Source: Apostichopus japonicus (Eukaryota; Echinodermata; Holothuroidea; Aspidochirotida; Stichopodidae). From it: a DNA stretch of 64,000 nt. The notes under the pieces were generated by a model. It saw only the letters and a list, made by a program, of their open reading frames with translations, ran no database searches and was not told the DNA's origin. A program made the position numbers and the translations under genes. Location of the stretch: contig NC_092580.1 in the NCBI RefSeq assembly GCF_037975245.1, positions 17,184,001 through 17,248,000 on the forward strand, written 5' to 3'. Shown here one piece after another: positions 42,831 to 55,900 of the stretch (the stretch's first letter is position 1; each line of letters begins with the position of its first letter).

Positions 42831-43830
42831 TTGTTCACACAGTCAATGGCAATACTGTACATGTGATTTGCTTCGATGCGTGCAAATCTATTCTACGGTT
42901 CGTTGAAAATTAATTACAAGTCAGATGTAATGACAAAGATTTCTAGGAAACTGTAGACAAATGGTGAGACATCCACGTGCACATCATTCCCATTGGAAAA
43001 TCTTCAGGCAAGATTTATCATCAAGAACTACGGCCCTTCCTTTTATGAAACCTGGCTACTGTTCCAAGTTGTTCCATGCATTATTACCAGTGCACTAAAT
43101 GCTGTTGCTACTGCTATAAACAAACACAGTATAGATCTGCCAGTAACACATGTACAGTATATATCTATAATTACAGAACGTACAAATCCAATTGCTCTGC
43201 CCTAAGTGCTTTTTGTTAAGGATCAACAGAAGATATGTCTGGAGTTGAGATTGTCACTAAAATTGTGTATATGCCGAACAAGGAGTGAAAATGTGACGTC
43301 TGCTTCTGGTGTATGAAAGCCACGTTAATCAAATAAAGATATGATCATCACTGATGCAACAACAGAATCCAACCAGCTAGGAGTTATAACGGCTGATGAG
43401 ATCGATGGTTCTGCATGATATCTAACAGTGACTGTTGAACTGAAAAGTGTTGATTTAACCTTACACACAAACTTGGGTGTGCTTGGGTAACTGAACAAAC
43501 CTGTCGAAGGTCATGGTACAGTGGATTTTTAACAGTTTTCAATTACAAATTAAAATTATGACACACTGAATAAGGATTGCTCAATCCAAGTGATTTGTTG
43601 TTTACATAAATCAGTGCAGATTACATCCTCTTTTTGGGATAGAAAGAAATGTATATTTTTCTACATTGTGAATTTTGCCTTTTAGTGCATAATTCCCAGA
43701 CCATAGAAAAAATTGGGCATTCCTAAACCCATACTACTTAACAATACAGTATGCATATTCAAACAATGAAATAGGTACCAAAAGCAGTAACGATATAAAA
43801 TACAGTATATACATTTGCTGAATGGTAAAA

Positions 43831-44230
43831 TTGTAACAGTAAAATGCTGTTGGGTATAAACAGATTACAGTACACTTTGTAGAACTGTATTACAGTGCCA
43901 TAGATTGTAACAGTAATGCTGTTGTGATAAAACATATTACTGTACATTTTGTATAACTGTATCATATTGTAGATTGTAACAGTGATGCTATCGTGTTATT
44001 ACATATTACAGCACATCGTATAGTACTATGTTACCATAGATTGTAAAGGTTAATGCTGTTGTGATACAACTTAAAACAGTAAATTTTGTATTACTGTATC
44101 ACACACATACTGTAGATTGTAACAGTGATGCTATCGTGTTATACTACAGCACATCGTATCGTACTATATTACTATAGTTTAGTTTGTAATAGTGATGCTG
44201 CTGTGTTACAACAGATTATAGTGTATGCAT
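43831..44230. repeat. Diverged tandem array of about 70 bp with an alternating A-B pattern
   Basis: Units start with a TTGTAACAGT-like word near 43831, 43905, 43974, 44041, 44117 and 44184, giving spacings of 67-76. Units 2 and 4 share ATGCTGTTGTGATA; units 3 and 5 share GTGATGCTATCGTGTTA and CAGCACATCGTAT. This suggests that the later expansion unit was a dimer of about 140 bp. No coding capacity. Confidence 0.8.
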
Positions 44231-47200
44231 GTATATGGCTTATCAATTTGTAGTCTTAATTTGATCTTTTGCAATATGTTTTTCAGCACATTTAATACTG
44301 TTATGTGTGATTTAAATAAGACATCAAATACAAAACCAAAAAAAAGGCAGTATTAGCTAAATTTTTAAGTAAAGTGATTTATGACTATCATACGAACCAT
44401 TAATTGCTAGTTAACAATGTAAGGTTGAATTTGTGGTGCGTGAGTGCACGATAGAGGGCTGTGTGGAAATGGGTATCTACTGTACTTACAGCGACATGTT
44501 CACCTCATATGTGCAGGTCTGCCTTTCCTAACAGAGTTGAAAGGCAGACCATGTGGTTGCATTTTCCATGGAAAGATAAGAACTTTAAATATGTACAGTA
44601 CATGTATGCATATCTTCCATTACTGTACCCACATACTGTAGATCTGTAACTTAAGCTGATCAAGTTTCAGTTATTAGGGGGACTGATATACTTCAGAGTT
44701 AATTATGGAATATTCATTACTATATTCCAGTATAATATAATGATGTATCATTTAATCCTGTCTTTCATGTAAGCTGAAAAATCAATTCTAGGCACTACTT
44801 GTTTCAAATACTTTCAAAAGTAAATATAGTTAGATATATAATGTGTATTGGCAAAGCAACTAATATCAAGCACAGTCCGTGTGTAATGTTACACTATTAC
44901 ACTATACGTATATACTGTACAATACATGCATTAATATCATTTAAGCTAATACTGTCTCAACACCTCTGTATGACACTATAATTATTCAACAAATTCTCAA
45001 GGGGAAGAGATGGGAATTTCCAACAATTTCCTTTCAGGACTTATAATGATAAATACTTACACTAGAATACTTCCTAGATCAAAAGATACTATTTTGTAAA
45101 GAATTGGGACTTTTGCAATATTAGTGAACCTGTCCAATTATACAGTACAGTGCATACTGTACGCTACAACAGGTTAACAACAGTGATAAATACTGTATTG
45201 CCAAAAAGATAAAACTAATCTTTCTGGGGCTTGCATATTCCAAAAATATTCCCATAAATTTGAGAAGGAAGTTATTTGAGACAACGAACTTGTCTCTATA
45301 AGGGTAAACATGGCTTCCAATGGCAGTAAAATGCCTGTTGAATTATGGCAATGAGTGACCATGACTTCTAGCACAATTAGAAGTATTACTATACATGTGA
45401 CCTTTTATGCCAAAGCTAATTGTAAGTATCAAGACTAAAGAGAAAGAGCAACACAGCGTAAACTGTAAGACAACATTTTTGACTGATCTATGTTGCTGGT
45501 TTCTCAAATTTTGGTTCTTTAAAGCGAAATTTTATGCGGTTCTAACTCCATATGGATCCTCTGACAAGATTCAGTCATATTGTGAATGGAGAATGATTGC
45601 ACCAATTGAGATATGGTACTCACATCCATGCAAAATGTGATGAAGTTACAGTATGGTAACACTGTATACACTTTACTTTGTCACAAAAGTTGTTATCTTT
45701 CCAAATACAACTCTCTAAACCAGGAAATGGAAATTGAAAAGTTTCTGTTAATTTTTACAATTTACACAGTTTTTGCAGGATTGCATCAGTGCAATACTGC
45801 AGTCAACAGATACTGTATATGCAGTCAACCTTGACAGGTTTTTTAGTCGTCAAACAAGTGAAATTTTAACGTTCTTTAACGCTTGTGCATCTGGCTAATT
45901 AGCATAAGTGCCAGTATGATGTATGCACATCTGGAATTTGGATAGTAAATCACACATTTAAATTACTGACAACTTACGTAGTTTAGACTGCATCTCCAAT
46001 AGCAACCAAATACAAGCCACAGGATAAATTTCAACTTGCCTTCACACATGGGGATAGTGAATTTTTAATTAAACCAAGGACATTCAGTGTTTATTTATCA
46101 TTATTATTTTTTTTTTTTATGTCGAATCACTTTGCAATGTACAATACAGTGTTTGTGTAAGTACGTAAGTACTGCAGATTTAAGCTACAAGTTATACAGC
46201 ATTTTCTGCAAGTTTTTGATTGAGGAAATGATTCACTTTTCACATATTTTTTAAGAAAAGGAATATGTGATATTGAACAAAGAAGGTTGGATCATATTTA
46301 TTTTATATAAATACATATTAATTTCACAGTTTTTGATATTGTTAATCTGTTTCAGAATTTTTTCCCAACAGTAGCTGTAAAAGTAAAATCCTCAATATTA
46401 TACACTGCTAATCCAGGCGAATACAATCTTTCATTACTGCACTGTTGTACCGAAAAAATAATGACCATAATTTCAGGAAATTGCTTGCAGCACATAAATT
46501 ATGCAACCTGATTATGTATAACACGAGGGCCTCGGAAATTAATTGAAAGCATGCTGTACTCACGTTTTGGATAATTCTACAGCTTGCAACTGTTGAAAGC
46601 ATACTTTGAATTGTGTAATTTCAGGGAAGGAAAACAGACCTTCTCCACCAACTACCTCCCCCCCCACCCCACCCCTAACAAAAAAGAAAGACAAGCAAAC
46701 AGACCAAAAAAGAAGAAAGATTGATCACTCAAACATAAGGACAGACTTACAGGTAGCTCATGTAAAATTTCATCATCATATCTTGATTTACACAAAGAAG
46801 GATAGATTTATTACTCTGTAACCATCACAACCAAAACCTCGAACCGACAGCACATCCAGCCACATGTGATTTTCACACAGTGATTCAAGATGAGATATTT
46901 TGTCCGTCATTGCACGCAATGTGTATCAAAAGTGACAAACTAAATTGTGCAGAGACTTACAGACTTACTATATATACGGTATAAACCCCTGCGTCAGTTC
47001 AAAGATGAGGTACATGGAAAACAGCAATGTTCGTAAAATCAAGCAACAGCAGTCAGCAAACTATGGGACGTGACCCAAAAGTGGGCCAAGAACATTTTGT
47101 TCGGTTGGGCTGCAAGATTTTTCCACATGACGGCACATTTATCTTGGGTACAATTTTCGGAGATTTCCAAAGCAGATTGATTTAGGTGATTGATTTTTCT

Positions 47201-47417
47201 TTCTCAACATCATGCCCATCGTCCAACCTCTTCCTTTCATGGATCCAGTGCATCTATTCTGAGAGGGCAGTGAGGGGGGGATATCTGGTGAGTTGTGGCT
47301 CAATCCTCATGGAGGATACAGGGATAAAAAGTTTGCAGGCTGTTGTAATGAAGACATCTCTAGGATATATATATATAAACACCTCTTCCATTGATCTAAT
47401 ATGTAGAATATATATGT

Positions 47418-47678
47418 AGAGATAAATGTAGAACTTCACAATGTAATCTTGCCTACAACAGTGTTAAACACAATGTACTGTGTGCTAATATACAAAGAAC
47501 ACTGGAATAAATGCTTGGTTAGGTTGTTTGATACACATATTGTAAGTAAATAGTCTATATTAGTATGAACCTGTTAATTCAAATTTCAGCGGAAAATTTG
47601 GTTTTCCCATTTTGTGTAGCAGTTTTGAAGAAGAGCTCTGAATTTTGGCCTGTTAGGAATTCATTTGGTTCCTGTGTG
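47418..47678 (+). repeat. Dispersed repeat family B, copy 2
   Basis: Same orientation and extent as 41540-41803, differing by scattered substitutions and small indels. Both copies end at TTCCTGTGT, beyond which similarity fades. Confidence 0.85.
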
Positions 47679-50600
47679 ATTATCTTTGCTATGTCCTGCT
47701 ATGTTTAGCATTGTCTCATTTTTTCTGGTGCAGAAATGACAAATTATCCCTCGAAATATACTTACTTTGAATAACTATTTGCCTTTAATCTGACATTATC
47801 AATAAACAAAAATAGTAATACTGCACATGAAGGGAAATGACTTGGAAACTTAAGATTGCTTCCTTGTCATTATACTGCTTCCTTGTCAACAGACGCTCTA
47901 ATGTCCCCTTCAAACCAAAGGGAAGAGTACAGATATTTACAGGATCTTACCAGGAAATGGAACAAAAGGGACAGTCTAAACCACTTCCAATATAATAAAT
48001 TCCAAGAAATGAATCCATAAGATAGACAGGCTACGCATAAGAGAAATAGCTCAATTTCAAACAGCATGCATGTAATACTATTATGATGTAGTAATGTTGT
48101 AATATTTTACATTGTAGGACTACAGTATGTATACTGCACAGTAATATATGGCTAACAAACCTTACTTCTGATGAATGGTGTATAGTACTTATAACAATAT
48201 AAGAACTTTCCTTTTATTAATTTGTTTCTTGTTTAGGTTTTGTTTTGTATGTTTGTGTGTGTGTGTGTATGATACTTAACAAGGTTTAATACGGTAAATT
48301 ACCTTATATGTTATTGTATACACAATATGTAGATTAGAAAATTGCAGCCAGTGATCATGGAAAGTGGCAATGCCCAAGTAATGTGGGGACAGGTAAGTGA
48401 GCATTACAGTATATGTGGCAGAAGACGAGTAGAATCACTTTGTGGTACGATCACTCATTCGACAGACGTGCACTGCCTATATATATCGAAATGAGCAAAA
48501 TGTTTTTTTCCTCAATTGTATATTCCAATACTGTACTTTGACCAAATTTAATTTGATGGAACTCCAAGAACTGTAAAAAGCACTCCAGGGTTCCATATAA
48601 CCAGTTTCCCCCTGATTCACCAACCTCATAGCATGGCGGCTTCTCGCAGCTACTTGTACACAGCTGGAGTATTAGCCCTTTGAAACTTTGAACACCTGGG
48701 CCTGGGGCACTATGTACTGTATGCCACAGCCATGAAATGCCACAGCCATGAAGTGTTTGCCGAGATATTAAAGTTCTGAAATCTGTGTTACTAACAACTT
48801 ATACCTAGAAACCTTTCGCACAGGTCAGGCACTTTAGCGCTTATAAATGCCATGCCAAGGGTGCACTGTCATCGTGAAGGATGAAATGGCACTAAATTAT
48901 GAAAGACCATGAAGCTGTCAACCAGTCAAGTTCTTAATTAAAAAGAAAGCTTACAACTTTGAGCGAGGTGTTTATACCATACCAAACAGTTTGAGCACAA
49001 AGTATTTCGGGGGGCAAAATCTATGCCGATATTGAGTTCATTAGTTACTTCAAAAAATGTGTCTTTTTTATGTCCCTGTGGGAAGCCGGAATGCCGATTA
49101 CTAATTAACTCCAGTGACTCATTCTGGTGAGCCCAACTGATGACTCGAGGAAGCGAAACAAAAACAATGTTTCAACTTTTCAATTTCTTTGAACAAACTT
49201 GAAAGTTGAAACCCAAATCCCAGATAAAGAAATTACATAGTCTGTAATCATCAAATGAAAGCAACATATTGCAAAGGATAGATAGTAATGTCGGTTCAAT
49301 TTTAACTTTCTTACAAACATTAAATCAATGAAGCAGATGACCAGATAAGGGCGCACATCAAAAGATTTTTTCGAATACTTGATTCAGTGAAAGAGAAAAC
49401 TTGCACAATGACCTGGTCGTACAGTAGGTCAAAGGTTGGAGGGTGCAGAGAAGTGATACACAGTACCATCTTAACTACCATTTGATAGCCAAGATACTGT
49501 ACTGTAGATGGAAAAGTGCACAGGTCAGTAGAGTGTAGATGATAAGAGAGAGTGAATAAGGCACACAAGGAAAGAATGATTCAAAGAAACAGTCCTGACC
49601 TAACGAACCAGCCAAGACATCCTCCAAAACATGGCGGACAATTGTTCTGATATTTAATTCACAAAATCAGAGACACAGGGAAACAAAAATGGTCTGGAAC
49701 TTCAGCTACCTATTATTTATTAAATTAAAACAAGTGCAATAATTCCACTTCTCAGAACATGACAGCTTTTGCTTCAATAAATTTAATTGTTTGTAATTCA
49801 TCGCATATGTTCAGTAGTACTGTGTGTCCTACATACAGTGTGGTAAAGTCTGAAGCCAATCCTAGAGGCTCTGGAAAGAAACTTCGGAGCTCTCTAGTGC
49901 AGATACAACAGCATTTGCTGCCTTGCCTTCTAAAATATACTACACTGACAAATCTTTCATCGTAGGTCGGGTTGTCCTTCCGGTTTCAAATATCAAAAAA
50001 AGTTTGCTTCGTAATTAATCATACGAGCGTAAAACAAATTACTTTGTAATTGTACAATAATCCACACAAGACCAATTGATTCCAAGGTTTGTCTTAGATG
50101 CAGGTAAATGTGAAGGTGATCCATCACTCTCTAGACTTTAATATTCCATATCAAAGTTATGACAATCTTATTATAAAAACAATGTGAGTGAGAGTGAGTG
50201 ATTGCAAAAAGTTGATGATTATTGCATTTGGTGGAAATTTCTGACAAAGTTTCATGGAAGCAAATCCAATCAGTTAGGAACACAAACTATTAAGGGTTAA
50301 ATCTTGTTTGCTTTCATGGTGCTATGTTATCCTCTGAGGGTTTTCTGATGAATTGTTCTTTTTAAAGTACAGTAGAAACGGAATAATCTTGATAACTGAT
50401 CATGGCTCCGAGAAAAATAAGATGAATGAAGAAACACAGTGTGAGAAAACAAGATCAATGTCAAATAGCATGTGCATGAACAACAAAGTGGAAAGATGTG
50501 ATCTAATGTTTGAAGTTCCAGTTAAGTTGACCTACAGCTGATCAAAGATACAAAAATAAAAATAAAAATACAAACATTTCACAAATATTATGGCTTTTCT

Positions 50601-51454
50601 TATACTGTATTGGATCAATAGAGACGGTTGCCACAGATCCTAGATGTACAACAATACCAAATCTCAGATTTCTGTATGATTCATGAACAAGTAACATTTA
50701 GCAGTCATTCATGATCACATATAGATGACATATCAGAAATTTCGTAAGACATACAATACCACTGAATCTCAGGTGCACATGTCGTCAGTGGGACCATAAA
50801 ATGTTAGCATTTGCAAGCTAAAAATTGTTACAAGTTTCCAAACCATTTTGCAACAAAACTGCATGCTATGTCGAGTACAGTATATAACTTTGTACCATTC
50901 TGACTAAGACTGAATAAACCTCACATTCGCCATACAGGGTCTATGTGGTTACAACTGATTTGCTGCTCCTTCTTGTATTATGAAGTTAATCTGTTTAATC
51001 CAATAAAGAAAGTTATCATTACAACAGATTTAATTCAATGTGTTTAAGTGTTTCACTTGTATAACCATTGAAGTAATGCATAGTTTCACTTCAGTTTTGG
51101 ATGATGTCATTTTAAATAGATTATGTTTTGTCAATACATTTGTCTTGCTTTTTAAAAGTACATTTGTTGCTATCACTAGCATGTCACCAATCCATCTCAG
51201 CTTTAAGGTTCTGTCCATGACCACAATATTATTTCCACATTTTTTGGGGAGGAATAAATAAGAAAATTATGTACCAAAGTAAAGTATAGTATGATACTGT
51301 ACTCAGGAAAAGGTAAGTAACCTAAGTACTAACTAAACAATGCTAGTAGTGTAAAGGGTTACGACCCACTGGTATACAGTAATATTACTTCTAGAGAAAT
51401 GTTGTATTCAGGTGCGTATCCAGGGGGGGGGCGTTGGGGGCGCGCGCCCCCCGG

Positions 51455-51611
51455 GTAAGAAAAAGAGGAGAGAAAAAAAAAGGGAAGAAAAAAGGAAAAA
51501 AGAGGGGAAAAAAGAGGAGGAGGAGAGGAAGGAAGGGAAAAGAAAAAGAAGAAAGAGAGAAAAAGGAGAAAAGGAGGGAGTAAAAGAAAAACGCGAAGAG
51601 AAAGAGGAACA
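51455..51611 (+). repeat. Long purine-only-like tract inside the transposon
   Basis: About 157 bases are nearly all A and G on the plus strand, with only a handful of pyrimidines. The tract follows a GC-rich stretch of G and C runs at the left end of the element. The Lys/Glu/Arg-rich frame it produces is an artefact of composition. Confidence 0.9.
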
Positions 51612-52526
51612 GTGACATCATTACAGCGCTGAAGGGTAGCCAGTGACGGATCAATGATTTCGTAAAAGTGTGACTCACCCTACCCCTTACACCGACAACT
51701 CCATTTTTTAACGTTTCCATTTTCCTCTCTCACTAATGATCTATATATATACTATATATGGTCTATCATAACGCGTGTGTAGAATTGTGCTATGAAACCA
51801 ACTGTGGCTGGTCTCGAACTCGACCGTGTCGTCGGGGAACATGACGATTTTTGGGATGGGGGCGACCGCCCGCCCCCCCCCATTTAGCATTTTTTTAAAT
51901 GATATCGCTAAGTAATTTCAAAATAGAAAGTGCTTAGATGCAACTTACAAGGCCTGGGAAGTGTCATTTCCAGCGATCTGGAAGACATTTTCGGCCAAAA
52001 TTTGCTTGTACGCTTCGCGCTAACAAATGGTCCTGGGTTGTGCCATTTCCAGCGATCTGGGAGGCATTTTCGGCCAAAATTTTCTTGAACGCTTCGCGCC
52101 AACCTATGGTGGCTCTACGGTTAGATAGTTTGCCTACAGGCTTCGCCCCTCCCTTGGCAAATTCCTCGCTACGCGCCTGTTCCAATTTGTAACGCAAACA
52201 GCAGATATCACATCATATCAGTGAGCATGAAAATGGCGTTCCAGGATGAAAAGCCTCAAAACTGTCCGACTTGCCTGAAAAAAACAACCAAAAATTTTCG
52301 CGCGCGAAGCGCGCGTTCAACGTGCTCATGTCAATATCATATAAGCAAGCATCGGTTATTACATCGCATGCCATCATGGTCCGTTAAAATTGCGCAGTAT
52401 ATCGCGGGATGCTAATGTAAACAGCGACATGTCTCATGTAGATGTATAAAATGCATGGAGGTCCAATTATGTCAAAATTCTCTTTTACATTAGTAATGGC
52501 GAATTAGGGGCTGCACCCCCGCCGTG

Positions 52527-52901
52527 CAGTGGCGGAGCGTCCATACGGTCAGGGGCGGATGCCCCCCCCCGACGGACTCAAATGGACTGCTGGAAACTTT
52601 TTCAGCTCTTTACCACTTTTTACTTATTCTAGGTTATTGACTTTTTATTGCGCTCTCATCTACTTATTGACATTTCTCACATTTTGTTGGTGTAATTTGG
52701 CGATGACACCTTATTCTTTGTTATCTGCAAATTAGCCAGGCCCGGAAAGGGTCATTTCCGGCGATCTAGGGAGTATCTTTACTCAAAAATTTTCTGTACG
52801 CTACGCGCCAACCAGTGGTGGCGCTCCGCTTAGATAGTGTCGAAAGCGTCCCTACAGACCATTCTCGCCTCTCCTGACCAATACCCCTAGCTCCGCCACT
52901 G
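52527..52901. mobile_element. hAT-like MITE of 375 bp nested in the larger element
   Basis: CAGTGGCGGAGC (52527-52538) and GCTCCGCCACTG (52890-52901) are perfect 12-bp inverted repeats. The 8-base flanks CCGCCGTG and CCGCCGCG differ at one position, consistent with an aged 8-bp target duplication. CAG-starting ends and an 8-bp duplication are typical of the hAT superfamily. There is no transposase, so it is non-autonomous. It contains one of the four sub-repeats shared with the outer element. Confidence 0.75.
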
Positions 52902-55900
52902 CCGCCGCGCCTCCTACGCCTATGTGTGTAGTGTTCGGTTTCGGAAATATATGCTATTTTTTTCATTTCCTTCAACCAAGTTTTATAATAGCCGTTATAA
53001 GAGGTTTTAATATTTGTACACCAATAAATTAACTGTGTCTGAATTTTCGAAAATTTCTGACCAACATTCTGCATCACACTTCCCTCTACTCGTGCAATTT
53101 TGACCGGTCTGTTAGGGGTTGAAGGAAGTTTTTCTATATTGGTTGTCCATAGATGAAATTTTGTACAACATTATGGGTATGTTTTCAAGTGAGTTTATTC
53201 ACGAGAAATGTGAAGTTTCAAATTCTGAACAAATATGGGGCTTAAAACCTTGAAAAGTGGGGCTGACGGGTATTGAGGGCCGCGACGTAGAATCACCTAC
53301 AAAAGCAAAGACCCACAGGATATGCGATCAGGTCGAACATGACATGCCGGGTTGACAATCTTCAAAAAGGTTATGGATGGAAAAAAACTTTTAGGAAATA
53401 CTTGGTTCTCAGGCAAAAAGTATACATCTGGTTGGTCATTTCAAGCCAGAGAAGTGCCGTTTCCGGTGATCTGGGGGGTATCAAAATAAGAAATTTTCTT
53501 GTACGCTGCGCGCCAACCGATGGTGGCGCTCCGCTTAGATAGTAATTCGCGCCTCCCGGGTTTGAAAATCCTGGATACGCGCCTGGTATTGTTAGTACAA
53601 CCACATAACCTACTGAATATATATATATATGATGTTATTGTATACATCAAGTTTTCTTCCCTGTTATTTTTTCAATTTCTTAGGAATGCTATTAGTGAAA
53701 AGTATTACGACTCACTGGTCTACAGTAATATTACTTCTAGAGAAATGTTGTATTGTTAGTACAACCACATAACCTACTGATGGTGTTATTGTATGCATCA
53801 ATTGTTCTTCCAATCCTTGTCTGCTGTTGGTTTACTTCAAAGTTTAAAGCCTATTTCTCAGAATTTTATTGCCATAAAAGTTATTGTGTGCTATTAGAAT
53901 GTCACACCATCCAAAATTCTGCACAGTCCCTATACAAATACCACGCATGAATGCAACAGGCAACCAAATTTCAAGTAAACTTTTGTGTTAAAAACTAGTT
54001 GGATAGTTGCAGCAACAACAAAATACAAAAAAAAAAATTGTGCTGTAATAGATAGCTTTCAAATGAGAGTTCTGATGTGTAGAAGGAAGGAAACGAGAAT
54101 CGAAAGATGAACGTAAGTTTGATGAAAGCTTGGAAATATATATCAAGCAGAGAGGGAAACGGATCACAAACACACACAAACACTATATCAAGTATGCACA
54201 CATGCTGCGGTGACATACACATTGTACTGTACCACCACCACCGACATAAATTCAAGCATTCAATCAACAGTACAGGGTGCACAACGTTCTCCATACTGTA
54301 TGTTACAGTAGGACCCTGTAGCACTGAGATTGTCGCATGGACAACAACAAGGCAAGTCAGTATTTGGATGAACAGCAAAGGAATAAATAAATGCATGTGA
54401 AAGCAAAAAGCCACTTACATATTTGTAGGGATACTCTTCAAATGTATACCCAACAGAAATGATTAAACTGAGATGTACTGTAGGTATTGCCTAAAATCCT
54501 CTGTGAAGACAATTAAAATACATCAATGCATAATTTCAAAATGTTTCTTGTTTTCTCCTCCAAATGTGAACATTTTATATACTTTTCTCCTCTTTCCAAA
54601 ATAGGTTTAGTAGAAAAACAACAAAAATACAGTCTGAGACATTACTGAATTTACTGTTGCTGCCAAGGCCAAACAATGCTAAGATAGTGTGCATTTTATG
54701 CTCAGTGGAATACTGTAGAAGTCATCATTGGTACCAATGTGGGATTGCTCTCTTCTCTCTATGTCTCAAATACACATAATTTTCCTCACCTCCATCCAAT
54801 TATTGCAAGTATTATTAATTCTAGGCATATGGCAAGATATAAAAACAGGCTTTGAATCAAAATTTGCTACTAACCAAGATACGAAAAACCCTGTAAATTG
54901 GCTGTCTTTGTAAATAAACGTCTCAAAATACAAATGAGGTGACATGTCAACCTCTGTCTCACATCAAGCACTACTGCACTAGTAATAATAATGAATAGTA
55001 AAGTCTTGGTTTCGTTATTGAATGTCATTACTAAAAATGGCAATTAAATTTCATTTTTTATCAGTTTCATTCATCATTACACCAGTATTGAACAACTACC
55101 TTATAGAGTATAACTTCAGAGCAACCTCTATATTTAACAACATTATCACTCTTTCAATCATGAAAGTCAAAAATCAATTGGTTTCACTTGCAATGCCATG
55201 CCTGGGCAAGTTACAGACTTACAATGTACGTTTTAAGGGGACAGTTTTAACAATTACTAATTCAAAAAGAATGTAGAATTGACTACATGTCTGCTTCCTG
55301 GTGACTTAATGGAATGTATTTAACAAAAAATACTATACATAGTACAAATACCAGAGAAGCCACAATATGCTATATACAGACACAGAGAGTAATTTAGGAT
55401 ACTTCCTTTTAAGGTACTTATGGATGTTCTGATAAGACATAAAACACAGTGATAAGTGGAAAATAAAAGATTTAAGGATACCATTTTGCAGTCAAAGTGT
55501 GAACAAAATGTACACACTCACAGCATTACTATAACACAGCTTGCCACAACTTGCCATGAACTTAAAATGATATATGGTTGCAATGTGACTCTATTTGCAA
55601 ACATGAGTTCCACTACAATATTAACAATAAAGCTCATACATTACATGCAAGACCTTGCAGCTTACAGCAGGTTAAAGCTATTTGACCAATTAAATAAAAT
55701 GAATGACTGCAAACACTCACCAGAAAAATCCCTGATAAAAATTATCCAACAACCAAAGCTTTGTTGTATACTGTACACTAAATGACAACACAGTACAGTA
55801 CTGTAGGTATATCTTTCCACCTCACAACACTACTGACAGTGATAGACTGTACAATGAACAGATATAGTTCAACCTGACATCCTGTGAAGTACCCTGATAC

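Larger units (their letters stand above)
51409..53585. mobile_element. Non-autonomous DNA transposon, 2177 bp, with TIRs and 5-bp target duplication
   Basis: The left end reads CAGGTGCGTATCCAGG; the right end, read on the minus strand, is CAGGCGCGTATCCAGG, giving a 16-bp terminal inverted repeat with one mismatch. GTATT flanks both ends (51404-51408 and 53586-53590) and occurs once at the matching empty site (53750-53754). The element is much richer in GC and CpG than its surroundings. It contains four related segments of about 80-100 bp (51951-52030, 52031-52128, 52737-52838, 53443-53542) sharing a CGATCTGG-like word, TACGCTTCGCGCCAAC-like words and, in the last three, a (C/A)GNTTAGATAGT end. 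No transposase frame is present. I cannot assign a superfamily: a 5-bp duplication with these ends does not match one I know. Confidence 0.9.
51339..53800. repeat. Tandem duplication of a target locus, one copy split by a transposon
   Basis: Unit 1 is 51339-51408 plus 53586-53684. Unit 2 starts at about 53685 and is uninterrupted. Both contain CAGTAATATTACTTCTAGAG, then AAATGTTGTATT, and then GTTAGTACAACCACATAACC. In unit 1 the last two blocks are separated by 2.18 kb; in unit 2 (53745-53774) they are joined. Confidence 0.9.

Noticed and set aside
42993-43205. Frame starting MENLQARFIIKNYG that faintly resembles a LINE RT tail
   Set aside because: Only a few residues match the usual pattern and the rest does not follow, so I could not support a LINE call.
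48600-49660. ATGGCGGC-type words considered as possible gene starts
   Set aside because: The frames close quickly, with no splice donor in a sensible place and no protein similarity.
51391-51720. Lys/Glu-rich frame on the plus strand and Phe/Leu/Ser-rich frame on the minus strand
   Set aside because: Both are by-products of the homopurine tract in the transposon.
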